Source: an uncultured Gammaproteobacteria bacterium (GTDB lineage: Bacteria > Pseudomonadota > Gammaproteobacteria > Pseudomonadales > Pseudohongiellaceae). From it: 50,814 nt of DNA. Shown here piece after piece: positions 25,972-35,453 of this stretch. The stretch spans positions 1-50,814 of the forward strand of contig CAJXSF010000020.1 of assembly GCA_913061515.1 (NCBI GenBank), read 5' to 3'. Position numbers and translations under genes: made by a program. How positions within the stretch are numbered: position 1 is the stretch's first letter; each line of letters begins with the position of its first letter. Under the pieces are notes generated by a model, which saw only the letters and a list, made by a program, of their open reading frames with translations, did not search any database and was not told where the DNA came from.

Positions 25972-26933
25972 GAGGCATTTCCTGGACGACACTCCCGCAC
26001 CATCTGATTAGTAGCGCGAACCAGCGCATCAGTAATGCCGGGCTCTGAAGCAGAGTGACCCGCTTCGCGAATAATAAACAACTCGGCTTGGGGCCATGCC
26101 TCATGCAGCGCTAAGGCATTGTCCAACGGACACACAACATCGTAACGTCCGTGCACAATTATCCCAGGGATTCCTTGCAGGCGCTGTGCATTATTAATAA
26201 TCTGGTTGGGTTGCAAAAACGCATCGTGCATAAAATAGTGCGCTTCGATACGCGCCATTGCCAATGCAATATGCGGATCATTCATCTTATCGACTACGTG
26301 TTGATTGGGCTTGAGGGTGGAGCAACAACCCTCCCAGTTCGACCAAATTTTCGCAGCTGACATGCGCGCAATCTCATCGTTTGAAACCAAACGTCTGTGG
26401 TATGCCGCAATCATATTATCGCGCTCTTGCTCAGGGATGTGCTCGTAGTAATCTGCCCAGTAGTCTGGAAATATTCGGCTGGCCCCTTCTTGGTAGAACC
26501 ATTGCAAGTCTTGGTCTCGGCACAAAAAGATGCCGCGCAGCACCAACCCTAATACACGTTGCGGAAAACTTTGCGCGTAAACGAGACTAAGCGTGGACCC
26601 CCAAGACCCACCAAACAGCACCCACTTATCGACTTTTAGAAACTCCCGAATCCTTTCCATGTCTGCCACTAATGCAGAAGTATTATTATCCTCTAGCTCT
26701 GCATGCGGCGTGCTACGGCCAGCCCCGCGTTGGTCAAACACGATGATGCGATAGGCTTCGGGATCAAAAAAACGACGGCTTGATGAATCAGTACCCCCAC
26801 CAGGGCCACCATGCACAAATACCGCGGGAATACCGTCCGGATTACCAGATTCTTCCACATACAATTCATGCACAGAACTCACCTTCAGGCGGTGGGTAGC
26901 GTATGGTTTAATTTCGGGAAATAGCACTAGCAT
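25968..26933 (-). CDS. pip: Prolyl aminopeptidase (proline iminopeptidase), S33
   Basis: It is predicted to release N-terminal proline from peptides in the cytoplasm. The alpha/beta-hydrolase layout is clear: oxyanion motif HGGPGGG (41-47), DQRGAGRSTPH (67-77), nucleophile elbow GGSWGS with Ser110, acid Asp265 in HGRYDVVCP, and His293 in EAGHSASEP. The 321 residues match the xanthomonad/proteobacterial Pip family. No signal peptide is seen. It is upstream of and overlapping dtd, and is separated from typA by a strong terminator. Confidence 0.95.
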   Translation of the reverse strand: MLVLFPEIKPYATHRLKVSSVHELYVEESGNPDGIPAVFVHGGPGGGTDSSSRRFFDPEAYRIIVFDQRGAGRSTPHAELEDNNTSALVADMERIREFLKVDKWVLFGGSWGSTLSLVYAQSFPQRVLGLVLRGIFLCRDQDLQWFYQEGASRIFPDYWADYYEHIPEQERDNMIAAYHRRLVSNDEIARMSAAKIWSNWEGCCSTLKPNQHVVDKMNDPHIALAMARIEAHYFMHDAFLQPNQIINNAQRLQGIPGIIVHGRYDVVCPLDNALALHEAWPQAELFIIREAGHSASEPGITDALVRATNQMVRECRPGNAS

Positions 26934-27024
26934 AGCAAGTCCTCATGAGGTCCTAGAAACGCAATAGATTGCGCAATTGATCAGGCCAATCTTAGGGGAG
27001 TTTGCTTATTCTTGCGACAATTAG

Positions 27025-27076
27025 CCAAAAAAAAACGCCTGCATAATGGCGTTAACCATCGTGCAGACGTTTTTTT
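27025..27076. terminator. Strong nested-stem intrinsic terminator after typA
   Basis: AACGCCTGCA (27034-27043) pairs with TGCAGACGTT (27062-27071) apart from one G-U wobble. An inner ATGG/CCAT stem closes the loop. Runs of A (27027-27035) and T (27070-27076) flank it, so it can act on both strands. Its natural client is typA, transcribed leftward. Confidence 0.92.
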
Positions 27077-27088
27077 CTAAATCGTGCG

Positions 27089-28915
27089 TTACCCGCGTGG
27101 CACACCACCGCGGCCAGCACGCTTACGCTCGTTTTCTGTAAGCAGCTTTTTGCGCAGACGAATATGGTTAGGTGTAATTTCTACCAATTCGTCGTCTTCG
27201 ATGAATTCCATCGCTTGCTCTAGCGTGTGCTTTACCGCTGGCGTTAAGACAATATTTTCATCTGTGCCTGACGCACGGACGTTAGTCAGCTGCTTGCCCT
27301 TGATTGGATTTACCACCAAATCATTTTCGCGGCTATGCAAACCTATGATCATGCCTTCGTACACTTCGACGTTTGGCTCGATGAACAAGCGGCCACGTTC
27401 CTGCAAGTTAAAGAGCGAGAAACCAAGCGCCTTACCTTTCACCATCGACACTAGCACGCCGTTTTTACGCGCACCGATATTGCCCATCTTCACAGGACCG
27501 TAATGGTCGAAGACGTGGTTCATCATACCGCTGCCCGAAGTCATGCTTAGGAACATCGAACGGAAACCGATTAGGCCACGCGTGGGCACGATGAACTTAA
27601 TACGTACTCGGCCTTTACCGTCCATAACCATGTCTTGCAGATCCGCTTTACGCTGACCTAGCTCTTCCATGATCGAACCTTGGTGCTCTTCGTTACAGTC
27701 GATCACTAGCGCTTCGTGCGGCTCTTGCATAACGCCATCGATTTCTTGAACGATTACTTCTGGGCGAGAGATCGCCAGCTCAAAGCCTTCGCGGCGCATA
27801 CTTTCAATCAATACAGACAAATGCAGTTCGCCACGCCCAGATACACGGTACTTATCTGGAGTTTCACCTTGCTCAACGCGCAGGGCGACGTTATAGATCA
27901 ACTCACGATCAAGACGGTCTTTAATGTTGCGCGTGGTAACAAACTTGCCATCCAAACCAGCGAAAGGAGAGTCGTTCACTTGGAATGTCATGCTGATAGT
28001 TGGCTCGTCCACTGTTAGCGGCTTCATTGCCTCAACATGATCAGGGTCACACAATGTGTCTGAGATATTGAGCTTGTCGATACCTGTAATACAGATAATT
28101 TCACCGGCGCGAGCTTCTTCTACATCTACACGTTCAAGACCTAGGTGGCTCTTTACTTGCAGAATTTTGCCTTTACGCTGATTGCCTTCGCGATCAACGA
28201 TCACGACAGGCATGTTCACCTTAGCAATACCACCCGTCACACGGCCGACACCGATAACGCCAACGTAGCTGCTGTAGTCCAACGCACTGATCTGCATTTT
28301 GAACGGAGCATCAACTGCTACAGGAGGAGGAGGAACGCGGTCAATGACAGTCTGGAACAATGGCGTCATATCTTCGGCCATCTCATCTAACTCTAAACCT
28401 GCAAAACCATTCAAAGCCGAGGCGTAGACTATTGGGAAATCCAATTGCTCATCGGTAGCGCCAAGCTTGTCGAAAAGGTCAAAAACTTCGTTGAGCACCC
28501 AATCAGGACGCGCACCGTCGCGGTCGACCTTATTGATTACAACGATAGGCTTAAGCCCTTGGTCGAATGCTTTCTGTGTTACGAAGCGCGTCTGAGGCAT
28601 TGGGCCATCAACCGCATCAACGAGTAGTAATACCGAGTCAACCATCGACATTACGCGCTCTACTTCACCACCGAAGTCGGCGTGCCCTGGAGTGTCCACG
28701 ATATTAATGTGGTAACCCTGCCAATCGATCGCTGTATTTTTTGCCAAGATTGTTATGCCGCGCTCACGCTCTTGGTCATTGGAGTCCATGACTCGCTCAA
28801 CCGATTTACCACGGTCTTCCAAGGTACCTGATTGCTGCAACAATTTGTCAACTAGAGTGGTTTTGCCATGGTCAACGTGGGCGATGATGGCGATATTGCG
28901 AATTTTCTCGATCAC
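27089..28915 (-). CDS. typA: Translational GTPase TypA/BipA
   Basis: BipA is a ribosome-associated GTPase related to EF-G, involved in 50S assembly at low temperature and stress responses. G1 is AHVDHGKTT (12-20), the switch/G2 region is near [10 protein letters not shown]3 is [15 protein letters not shown], and G4 is [10 protein letters not shown]. Domains II, III and V follow, and the family-specific C-terminal domain includes [19 protein letters not shown]. The 608-residue length is typical. It is divergent from the RND efflux genes and is followed by an intrinsic terminator. Confidence 0.98.
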   Translation of the reverse strand: MIEKIRNIAIIAHVDHGKTTLVDKLLQQSGTLEDRGKSVERVMDSNDQERERGITILAKNTAIDWQGYHINIVDTPGHADFGGEVERVMSMVDSVLLLVDAVDGPMPQTRFVTQKAFDQGLKPIVVINKVDRDGARPDWVLNEVFDLFDKLGATDEQLDFPIVYASALNGFAGLELDEMAEDMTPLFQTVIDRVPPPPVAVDAPFKMQISALDYSSYVGVIGVGRVTGGIAKVNMPVVIVDREGNQRKGKILQVKSHLGLERVDVEEARAGEIICITGIDKLNISDTLCDPDHVEAMKPLTVDEPTISMTFQVNDSPFAGLDGKFVTTRNIKDRLDRELIYNVALRVEQGETPDKYRVSGRGELHLSVLIESMRREGFELAISRPEVIVQEIDGVMQEPHEALVIDCNEEHQGSIMEELGQRKADLQDMVMDGKGRVRIKFIVPTRGLIGFRSMFLSMTSGSGMMNHVFDHYGPVKMGNIGARKNGVLVSMVKGKALGFSLFNLQERGRLFIEPNVEVYEGMIIGLHSRENDLVVNPIKGKQLTNVRASGTDENIVLTPAVKHTLEQAMEFIEDDELVEITPNHIRLRKKLLTENERKRAGRGGVPRG

Positions 28916-29248
28916 GAGCGAGTACCTTCAATGGGAAGCGGTTCAATTGCTTAGGGATTATTAAAGCACCGCAACATCACAATACGACGCTCACGGCAAA
29001 AAGGGGCGCAATTGTACACTAAGTCCGTGTTAGTAACCACTTTTTACAAGACTATTGTGCAGGCTTATTTTGACAGTTTTGCGACGTCTGTGCGCCACAT
29101 ATTAGTGCAAACGCTTTACCGCGCAGAAACCACCATCCAAAGAATTTCCACGTTTATAGTGACTAGTTTGGCGTTTTTGCACGTATAGACATGTAGAATC
29201 CACGCGCTTTCTTTCCCATTGCGCATTGAATTACGAGGTTTTAACCCT
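28916..29248. promoter_or_regulatory. typA / RND-pump divergent spacer
   Basis: This 333-bp spacer must hold promoters for both directions. On the minus strand a TACAAT -10 candidate lies near 29012-29017 with a weak -35 17 bp away. On the plus strand a TTGGCG (29168-29173) and TAGAAT (29194-29199) pair is spaced 20 bp apart, too far for a normal sigma70 promoter. No gene or regulator operator is convincingly visible. Confidence 0.35.
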
Positions 29249-30409
29249 TTGAAACGTGTCCTCTTGCCATTCGCGATACTTGCCGTCGCCGTCGTCGTTT
29301 TCCTCATTATTGTTCGTAACCCCGAACGTTTAGAGCCTGCCGAGCCAGAACAGTCACTTGCCACTGTGCGCGTGGCTACAGTACAACCCGAAGCGGTTAA
29401 GCTAGAGGTCAGCTCACAAGGCAAAGTGCAAGCTAGCCGGCGCGTTGCGCTATCAGCCTCAACTTCTGGGCAAGTGTCATGGGTATCACCATCGCTAGTC
29501 CCTGGAGGATTTTTTGCTAGCGACGAGGTCATTATCAGACTCGACAGCCGCGATTTCGAGAACGCTTTGGAGCGCAGCCGCAGCGCGGTGGCACAGGCAG
29601 AAACAGAGGCAAAGCATTCAGCGACTGAACTAGAACGCTATCGCGAGCTGGCAAACCGCAGCCTAGTGAGCGATTCACAGCTGCAAGATCTACAAAGACA
29701 GGCCGATTTAAACCAAGGACGCCTGCGCGACGCCCAAGCTGCACTTGCGCAAACAGAGCTCGATTTACGTCGCAGTGAGGTTCGCGCCCCCTTTGCAGCG
29801 ATCGTTGAAGATACCAGCATCGAACTCGGGCAAAACGTGAACCGCGGACAATCCCTCGCCAACCTGCTCAGCGCCGATGACGTTGAAGTACGTATTCCCC
29901 TAGCCCTATCTCAACTCGGCTACCTCGACATTCCTTTAGGATACCGAGGAGAACTGCCTGCTGACATCGCTCCCAAAGTCGTGCTGAGCGGCATGTTTGG
30001 CGGACAGCTACTGCACTGGGAAGGCAAGCTCGTAAGAACTGAGGCAGGTATTGACGCTAGTAATAACTCGGTACAAGCCATTGTCCGCGTAAAACAATCT
30101 TCTACTCAGGCGGGGCTCGGCGAAAGCAAGACAGCGGTGCCATTACCCATCGGCCTATTTGTTGAAGCGAATATCAGCGGCAAAACCGTCGAAGGGATCT
30201 ACGCGCTTCCAAGAGAAGTCATTCGCAGCGGAAATCGCGTTTTAATCGTCGATGCGGAGAATCGCCTACGCTTTCGCGACGTGGAAATTCTGCGCCTAGA
30301 GAATGAACGCGTCTTAATTCAGTCCGGTCTCAGGGCCGGCGAACGCATTTGCATGTCCCCAATCCAAGCTGTAGTAGATGGCATGCTTGTACAGGTAGCC
30401 CAGCAATGA
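29249..30409 (+). CDS. RND efflux periplasmic adaptor (membrane fusion protein)
   Basis: The adaptor connects an inner-membrane RND pump to an outer-membrane channel. An N-terminal membrane anchor (about 4-22) is followed by a barrel-sandwich/lipoyl half (SSQGKVQASRRVALSAST), a coiled-coil hairpin (about 95-165, with repeated A/E/L/R), the second lipoyl half (RSEVRAPFAAIVEDTSIELGQNV), a beta-barrel and a membrane-proximal domain. The 386-residue length is normal. Only TTG starts are available; TTG 29249 is preferred because ACGAGG lies 10 nt upstream, while TTG 29219 would add ten residues. The stop overlaps the RND gene by 4 bp. Substrates cannot be told from sequence. Confidence 0.88.
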   Translation: MKRVLLPFAILAVAVVVFLIIVRNPERLEPAEPEQSLATVRVATVQPEAVKLEVSSQGKVQASRRVALSASTSGQVSWVSPSLVPGGFFASDEVIIRLDSRDFENALERSRSAVAQAETEAKHSATELERYRELANRSLVSDSQLQDLQRQADLNQGRLRDAQAALAQTELDLRRSEVRAPFAAIVEDTSIELGQNVNRGQSLANLLSADDVEVRIPLALSQLGYLDIPLGYRGELPADIAPKVVLSGMFGGQLLHWEGKLVRTEAGIDASNNSVQAIVRVKQSSTQAGLGESKTAVPLPIGLFVEANISGKTVEGIYALPREVIRSGNRVLIVDAENRLRFRDVEILRLENERVLIQSGLRAGERICMSPIQAVVDGMLVQVAQQ

Positions 30410-33400
30410 AAACTGCAATCAATTGGTTTATTGAAAACCCGGTTGCCTCCAATCTTCTTATGATGGTCTTCATCGTTGGTGGCATTGTTTCGTTCATGAA
30501 CACTCGCCAAGAAGAGTTTCCGAGCATTGAAACCGGCACGATTCAAGTCAACGTTCCTTACCCAGGCGCCGCACCTGAAGAAGTCGAACAAGCCGTTTGT
30601 TTGGCGTTAGAAGAATCTTTAGAAATTGTTGAAAATGTCGAACGCATGACGTCGACTGCACGCGAAGGCGGCTGCTCTGCCACTGTGGAAGTTGCCTCTG
30701 GGGCCGACATCAACCGAGTACTCAATGAGGTCAAGAGCAATGTCGATGCCATCGTGACTTTTCCCGAAGATATCGAACAGCCTACTGTGGCTTCCTTTTC
30801 TCCTTCAAGCACTGTTATCTCACTTGCGCTTGCCGCAGACACCGATGATGCCAGCCTAAAGGAAATCGCCGAACAAGTTCGGCTAGAACTTATTGATCTT
30901 GATGGCATCTCTCGCGTCGAAGTCAGCTACATACGCCCGTTCGAAATTTCGATCGAAGTGCCCGAGCTCACGCTTCGACAGTATGACCTTTCCCTCGACC
31001 AAATCGCCACCGCAATCGATCGTTCAGCAATGGACATGCCAGCGGGAACATTGCGCACCGATGGCGGTGAAATACTGCTTAGAAGTAAAGGACGCGTTTA
31101 CAGCGGCCCTGAATACGAGAACATCATTATTCGCTCGTTTCCCGATGGCTCACAGCTGCGCCTTGGCGACATCGCGACAGTCAACGATGGCTTCGAAGAA
31201 GGCTACCTGACTGCCAGAGTAAACGGCAAGAACGCCGCCATCGTCGACGTCTATCGTGTTGGCAATGAAGATACAGTAGCATCGTCCAACCAAGTGAAAC
31301 AATATTACGAAAACAAACGAAGCCGCATCCCTTCTAGCATCGATTTCATGATCCTTACAGATGACGCCGAAGGTTTGCAGGAACGCATCGCCACTGTCGC
31401 GGGCAATGCCTATTCTGGTTTCTTTTTAGTATTAATCGTTTTGACTTTATTCCTGCGCTTTAAATTGGCCATTTGGGTCGCCGCTGGAATCCCCATCGCC
31501 ATTCTCGGGGCACTTAGTCTATTCCCCACAATGGGGATCACTATTAGCTCCTTAACGATCATGGCTTTCATTCTCGTGCTTGGGATTATAGTAGATGACG
31601 CAATCGTTGTAGGGGAGCGCATCTTCGTATTCGAACAGAGTGGTTTGCCTCCGGCAGAGGCTGCATCGAAGGGCACACTTGATGTCTTTATTCCAGTCAT
31701 CTTCGGTGTCATGACCACCATTGCCGCCTTTTTACCTCTGCTCATTCTTGACGGCCCAATGGGCGCCTTCTTCAATGTCATCGGTGGCGTCGTGGTCCTA
31801 TGTCTTATCGCCAGCGTGATTGAATCGCAGCTCATTCTTCCAAGCCATCTCGCGCACCGCCGCACAACAGGCTATTGGCTTGAGGGCAGCAAAATTGTTC
31901 TAAGTTGGCTCGCTCTGCAAAAGCGCATTGCCTCTGGCTTGGAGTACTGTGCGACGCACATTTATCAACCTATTTTGCGAAAATTCCTAGAGTTTCGCTA
32001 CGCCACTTGGGCGGGCGCAACCGCCATTATTATTGTCACTGTAGCTTTGCTGCTCAGTGGCCGGGTGATCTTTCAGTTCTTCCCTGCCGTTGAAGGCGAT
32101 CGTATCTATGCCAGCGTGCAAATGCCTGAAGGGGTTTCAGTCGAAGTCACCGAACGTGCCCTCGCCCGTATCGAGCACGCCGCACTTGAATTGACTGCCG
32201 AGCTCGATGCAGAACTAGCGCAGCGCATAGAGAGTGGCGAAGTATCCTCCTCTTTAACAAGCATTGTCGAAAACATCCTTACAACGCTCGGGGCGCGCGT
32301 GAATAGAGGCGGCCCGCCCACTGGTCGCGGCACTGCTGGCGGCAGCCACATCGCCGAGGTAGTTATGATCCTTCATTCCTACGATGACCGAGGCCAAATT
32401 CTTTCCAACGATATACGCGATCGCTGGCGCGAAAAAGTCGGCGTGATACCTGATGCGCTAGAATTGAGCTTCGTTTCTGATTCATTCTCTGCCGGACAAG
32501 CACTTAGCTTTAGGCTTGAAGGACGTGATGAGGACAACCTAAGAATTGCCACAGCAGAGCTGCGCGATGCACTTGCGCGCTACCCAGGCGTGTTCGATGT
32601 GAGCGATTCGTTCCGCGCTGGCAAGCAAGAAGTACAAATCGAGATTCTCAGAGAGGGCGAATTACTTGGCCTGACACTCGATGGAATTTCACGCCAAGTT
32701 CGGCAAGCATTTTTTGGCGCTGAGGCACAGAGAATACAGCGTGGCTCTGACCAATTGAAAGTCATGGTGCGTTACCCAGAGAACGAAAGAAAATCTCTTG
32801 GTAATCTTGAGTCCATGTTATTGCGAACTCCCGATGGAGGCGAAGTACCATTATCGAGCGTCGCAAAATTGTCATTGGGAAATGGTTATTCCAGTATCAA
32901 TCGCGAAAACGGTCGCCGGGTTATTACTGTGAATGCTGATATCAATCGCGAAGTGAGCACGCCAGAACAGGTCACGAGTGAGATCTATTCAGAGTTTGCG
33001 CCAAAGTGGCTGAACGACTATCAAATTAGTCTTGCACTTGGCGGTGAGGGCGAACAACGCAATCAGTCGCTCAGTGGGCTCGTTGCAAGTTATCCGCTTG
33101 CCCTATTAATTATTTATGCACTCCTTGCGATCCCGTTGAAATCCTATAGCCAACCTCTCATCATTATGAGTGTCATTCCCTTTGGTGCTATCGGCGCCAT
33201 CGTTGGACACTTCATCATGGGGCAGGAGCTTGTGTTCTTCTCGTTGATTGGAATCGTGGCGCTAGGAGGAGTTGTTGTAAACTCTAGCTTAGTACTAGTG
33301 GACTATATCAATAAAGAAGTCGCGCTCGGACACTCGCTGAAAGACGCCATCGCCACCGCGGGTGTCGCGAGATTTCGACCGATATTCCTGACCTCTATGA

Positions 33401-33624
33401 CCACATTCATTGGTCTGGTCCCCTTGATGGCCACTCCAACTCCAGCGACATTCTTCATTGTGCCGATGGCGATATCTTTAGCCTTCGGGGTGCTGTTTGC
33501 CACCATGATTACACTCTTTTTGGTGCCGTGCCTGTACTTGATTTTGTATGACTTCAATACCCATCACGCACACGTTGAAGATCAAAGCATGCAAGTTTAT
33601 GAAGACCCGGCTGCTAGCCTCTAG
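30406..33624 (+). CDS. RND efflux transporter permease (AcrB family)
   Basis: This proton-driven inner-membrane pump exports hydrophobic or toxic compounds. The start MKTAINWFIENPVASNLLMM overlaps the adaptor stop (ATGA). It has the AcrB plan: TM1, periplasmic porter domain, TM2-6, a second periplasmic half, then TM8-12. The proton-relay pair Asp397-Asp398 lies in GIIVDDAIVVGE in TM4. The 1072-residue length is slightly longer than AcrB. A charged, glycine-containing loop (GARVNRGGPPTGRGTAGG, around residue 630-650) sits in the second periplasmic half. No TolC-type channel gene or local regulator accompanies the pair, so a channel elsewhere is needed. It ends tail-to-tail with thiI. Confidence 0.93.
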   Translation: MKTAINWFIENPVASNLLMMVFIVGGIVSFMNTRQEEFPSIETGTIQVNVPYPGAAPEEVEQAVCLALEESLEIVENVERMTSTAREGGCSATVEVASGADINRVLNEVKSNVDAIVTFPEDIEQPTVASFSPSSTVISLALAADTDDASLKEIAEQVRLELIDLDGISRVEVSYIRPFEISIEVPELTLRQYDLSLDQIATAIDRSAMDMPAGTLRTDGGEILLRSKGRVYSGPEYENIIIRSFPDGSQLRLGDIATVNDGFEEGYLTARVNGKNAAIVDVYRVGNEDTVASSNQVKQYYENKRSRIPSSIDFMILTDDAEGLQERIATVAGNAYSGFFLVLIVLTLFLRFKLAIWVAAGIPIAILGALSLFPTMGITISSLTIMAFILVLGIIVDDAIVVGERIFVFEQSGLPPAEAASKGTLDVFIPVIFGVMTTIAAFLPLLILDGPMGAFFNVIGGVVVLCLIASVIESQLILPSHLAHRRTTGYWLEGSKIVLSWLALQKRIASGLEYCATHIYQPILRKFLEFRYATWAGATAIIIVTVALLLSGRVIFQFFPAVEGDRIYASVQMPEGVSVEVTERALARIEHAALELTAELDAELAQRIESGEVSSSLTSIVENILTTLGARVNRGGPPTGRGTAGGSHIAEVVMILHSYDDRGQILSNDIRDRWREKVGVIPDALELSFVSDSFSAGQALSFRLEGRDEDNLRIATAELRDALARYPGVFDVSDSFRAGKQEVQIEILREGELLGLTLDGISRQVRQAFFGAEAQRIQRGSDQLKVMVRYPENERKSLGNLESMLLRTPDGGEVPLSSVAKLSLGNGYSSINRENGRRVITVNADINREVSTPEQVTSEIYSEFAPKWLNDYQISLALGGEGEQRNQSLSGLVASYPLALLIIYALLAIPLKSYSQPLIIMSVIPFGAIGAIVGHFIMGQELVFFSLIGIVALGGVVVNSSLVLVDYINKEVALGHSLKDAIATAGVARFRPIFLTSMTTFIGLVPLMATPTPATFFIVPMAISLAFGVLFATMITLFLVPCLYLILYDFNTHHAHVEDQSMQVYEDPAASL

Positions 33625-35084
33625 CTCGGTCGAAATACCGCAACGTTTGTATGCCCCATCTCTTGTAGATGCGAGGCATGCAAACGACTCATAATGCCCT
33701 TGTCACAATACAGCGCATAACTCTTATCACTTGGAAGCGCCGCAAAACGCTTACGCAACTCATAAAACGGTATCACTAATATTTCCTGGCTAAATTTTGC
33801 AGAATCGAGCGGACTCTTTTCCTCTTCGTCGGGGTGCCGAATATCGATAATTACTGCATCGGCATTATCAATACGACACTCTTGTATCGCTTCCGATCTT
33901 GGCGAATAGCCTTCCATGACACGGTCGATCATTTGCACTTCAGCGTTTTTGATAGCCGCCTGCAATACCGACTCGTCAAACAACGCCTCTTGTCTTTCAA
34001 TTTTTTCTAATCGAGCCCTAGTCGTCGGCTTCACTGAGATCACACCACAATACTCGGGCACGTTTTTAACAAACTCTTCAGTGCCTATCTCTCTGGCGAT
34101 ATCGATGATCTCGCGCTTGTCCAGCATGGCCAAAGGACGCAACACTAGCTTGTCTGTAACGCGATCAATAATAGCTAGGTTTGCCAATGTCTGGCTTGAA
34201 ACCTGCGCAACGCTTTCACCCGTTATTAGCGTATCGGTTTTCAGGTGATCCGCAATGCCACTGGCAGCGCGGTACATCATGCGCTTGAAAATCACGCCCA
34301 TTTGCGAGTTCTCGACTTTGCCGACAATCTCATCTACTACCTCCTCAAAGGGGACAGTGACAAACTTAACCCGATGGCTAGCGCCATATTTCATCCACAA
34401 ATACAGAGCCACTTCCTTTACTGCAAATTCATGCTCACTGCCGCCTAAACGGAAGAAGCAAAAATGCGTGAGCAAACCTCGTTTGATACATTGATAGCTA
34501 GAGACAGTTGAATCAAAGCCACCTGAGATCAGAGACAATACTGAGTCTTGCGTGCCAAGTGGGTACCCTCCTAAACCGTCATAGACGTTTTTGACGATAG
34601 CCACTTCATCTTTGTGTATATCAACTCGCACCTGAACTTCTGGGTCCTTCAGTTTGACACTAGCGCTAGGCACCTGTGCCAACAAGGCTGCACCAACACC
34701 GCGCTCAATGTCCATGGAAGTGAAGCTATGATCGCCTGTGCGCTTGCTGCGCACCGCAAAAGACTTGCCTGCCACTTTGGCCTTATTGTGTTCTACGGCC
34801 AGGGCAATCACGCCATCCAAGTCGGTAAGCGGGTATTTTTCAATTTGCATTACTCGGTCCAACCCTGGAGTATGAGTCAACACGTTGAGTACTTTGTCCA
34901 CGTCAGCGGCAGCGCTAAGTTGCGTGGTGATGTTCAGATGATCCCAGCCGCCATCGACTCGGGCTTGGGGATCGATCAATTTTAACTGGGTTCGCAAACT
35001 ACGACGTAAAATAGCAATATGACGATTGCGTACTTCGCGACTCTTTATGATGATTTCTGGAAAAAAGCGCACAAAAAAGTTCAT
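33621..35084 (-). CDS. thiI: tRNA 4-thiouridine synthetase / thiamine thiazole sulfur carrier ThiI
   Basis: ThiI adenylates U8 of tRNA and transfers persulfide sulfur, and also serves thiazole synthesis. An N-terminal ferredoxin-like and THUMP region (1-165) precedes the PP-loop ATPase with SGGFDS (187-192). Cys346 in EYCGVISVKPTT and the rhodanese-domain Cys460 in ALYCDKGIMS (E. coli Cys344 and Cys456) form the catalytic pair. The full rhodanese domain (about 385-487) is present, so sulfur transfer should be intact. ATG 35084 gives the family N terminus MNFFVRFFPEIIIKSREVR; upstream extension would run into the glnA control region. The 487-residue length matches E. coli (482). Its stop shares the palindrome CTAG with the RND stop. 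Confidence 0.97.
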   Translation of the reverse strand: MNFFVRFFPEIIIKSREVRNRHIAILRRSLRTQLKLIDPQARVDGGWDHLNITTQLSAAADVDKVLNVLTHTPGLDRVMQIEKYPLTDLDGVIALAVEHNKAKVAGKSFAVRSKRTGDHSFTSMDIERGVGAALLAQVPSASVKLKDPEVQVRVDIHKDEVAIVKNVYDGLGGYPLGTQDSVLSLISGGFDSTVSSYQCIKRGLLTHFCFFRLGGSEHEFAVKEVALYLWMKYGASHRVKFVTVPFEEVVDEIVGKVENSQMGVIFKRMMYRAASGIADHLKTDTLITGESVAQVSSQTLANLAIIDRVTDKLVLRPLAMLDKREIIDIAREIGTEEFVKNVPEYCGVISVKPTTRARLEKIERQEALFDESVLQAAIKNAEVQMIDRVMEGYSPRSEAIQECRIDNADAVIIDIRHPDEEEKSPLDSAKFSQEILVIPFYELRKRFAALPSDKSYALYCDKGIMSRLHASHLQEMGHTNVAVFRPS

Positions 35085-35120
35085 TACAGGGCCTGTCTTG
35101 TACCGCAAAGCGCTGCAAAA

Positions 35121-35137
35121 CGCACCATTATGGTGCG
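35121..35137. promoter_or_regulatory. NtrC operator 1 upstream of glnA
   Basis: CGCACCAT-T-ATGGTGCG is a near-perfect palindrome of the NtrC GCACC-N5-GGTGC type. Its centre (35129) lies at about -137 from the predicted sigma54 start site, close to the -140 site of E. coli glnA. It sits between the thiI start and glnA. Confidence 0.88.
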
Positions 35138-35151
35138 CAAAGGCATGATGA

Positions 35152-35166
35152 GCACCATAAAGGTGC
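35152..35166. promoter_or_regulatory. NtrC operator 2 upstream of glnA
   Basis: GCACC-ATAAA-GGTGC is a second NtrC-type inverted repeat, centred at 35159, 30 bp from operator 1 and at about -107 from the predicted start. This matches the -108 site of E. coli glnA. Paired sites favour NtrC oligomer formation as an enhancer. Confidence 0.87.
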
Positions 35167-35239
35167 GTTTTACGGAGACTTATTTTGGGTGGAAATTTTA
35201 TAGGCTGTAGAATCAAAGGCTTAGAGAGCAAAATCTTAC

Positions 35240-35255
35240 TGGCATATATTTTGCT
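35240..35255 (+). promoter_or_regulatory. Sigma54 (RpoN) promoter of glnA
   Basis: TGGCATA-TATT-TTGCT fits the -24/-12 consensus TGGCACG-N4-TTGCW, with GG at 35241-35242 and GC at 35253-35254 at exact spacing. Transcription should start near 35266. With the two upstream NtrC sites this forms a complete nitrogen-regulated promoter. Confidence 0.92.
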
Positions 35256-35265
35256 CCTACCCCTG

Positions 35266-35453
35266 CACACAAGGCCCGCTTGCGCGCTATTATAGCCCCC
35301 GGAGAGCTACTTGTTGAGCAGAACCTAGATTCGCGCTTGGCAATACCCTATTCGCAAGCAAGGCTTTATGAAAGGAGCTACGAATAATCGATAGCTTCAG
35401 CCATTAACCCGTGACCTAAGAAGTCACATTCTCGATCGTACGGAGGATCAAGA
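35266..35453 (+). other. Long glnA 5' leader
   Basis: From the predicted start, about 188 nt precede glnA. A 5-bp hairpin GTGAC/GTCAC (35411-35427) lies before the Shine-Dalgarno GGAGG (35441-35445). An eight-codon reading frame at 35368-35394 lacks good support. I could not recognise a known glutamine riboswitch. Confidence 0.4.

Noticed and set aside
29168..29199. Sigma70 promoter for the RND adaptor gene
   Set aside because: TTGGCG and TAGAAT are 20 bp apart, outside the usual 16-18 bp spacing, so it is only mentioned in the spacer entry.
35085..35270. 62-residue N-terminal extension of ThiI
   Set aside because: It would run through the NtrC operators and the glnA promoter; the family N terminus begins at 35084.
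35368..35394. Eight-codon leader peptide before glnA
   Set aside because: It has no clear Shine-Dalgarno and no attenuator structure linked to it, and so short a frame is expected by chance.
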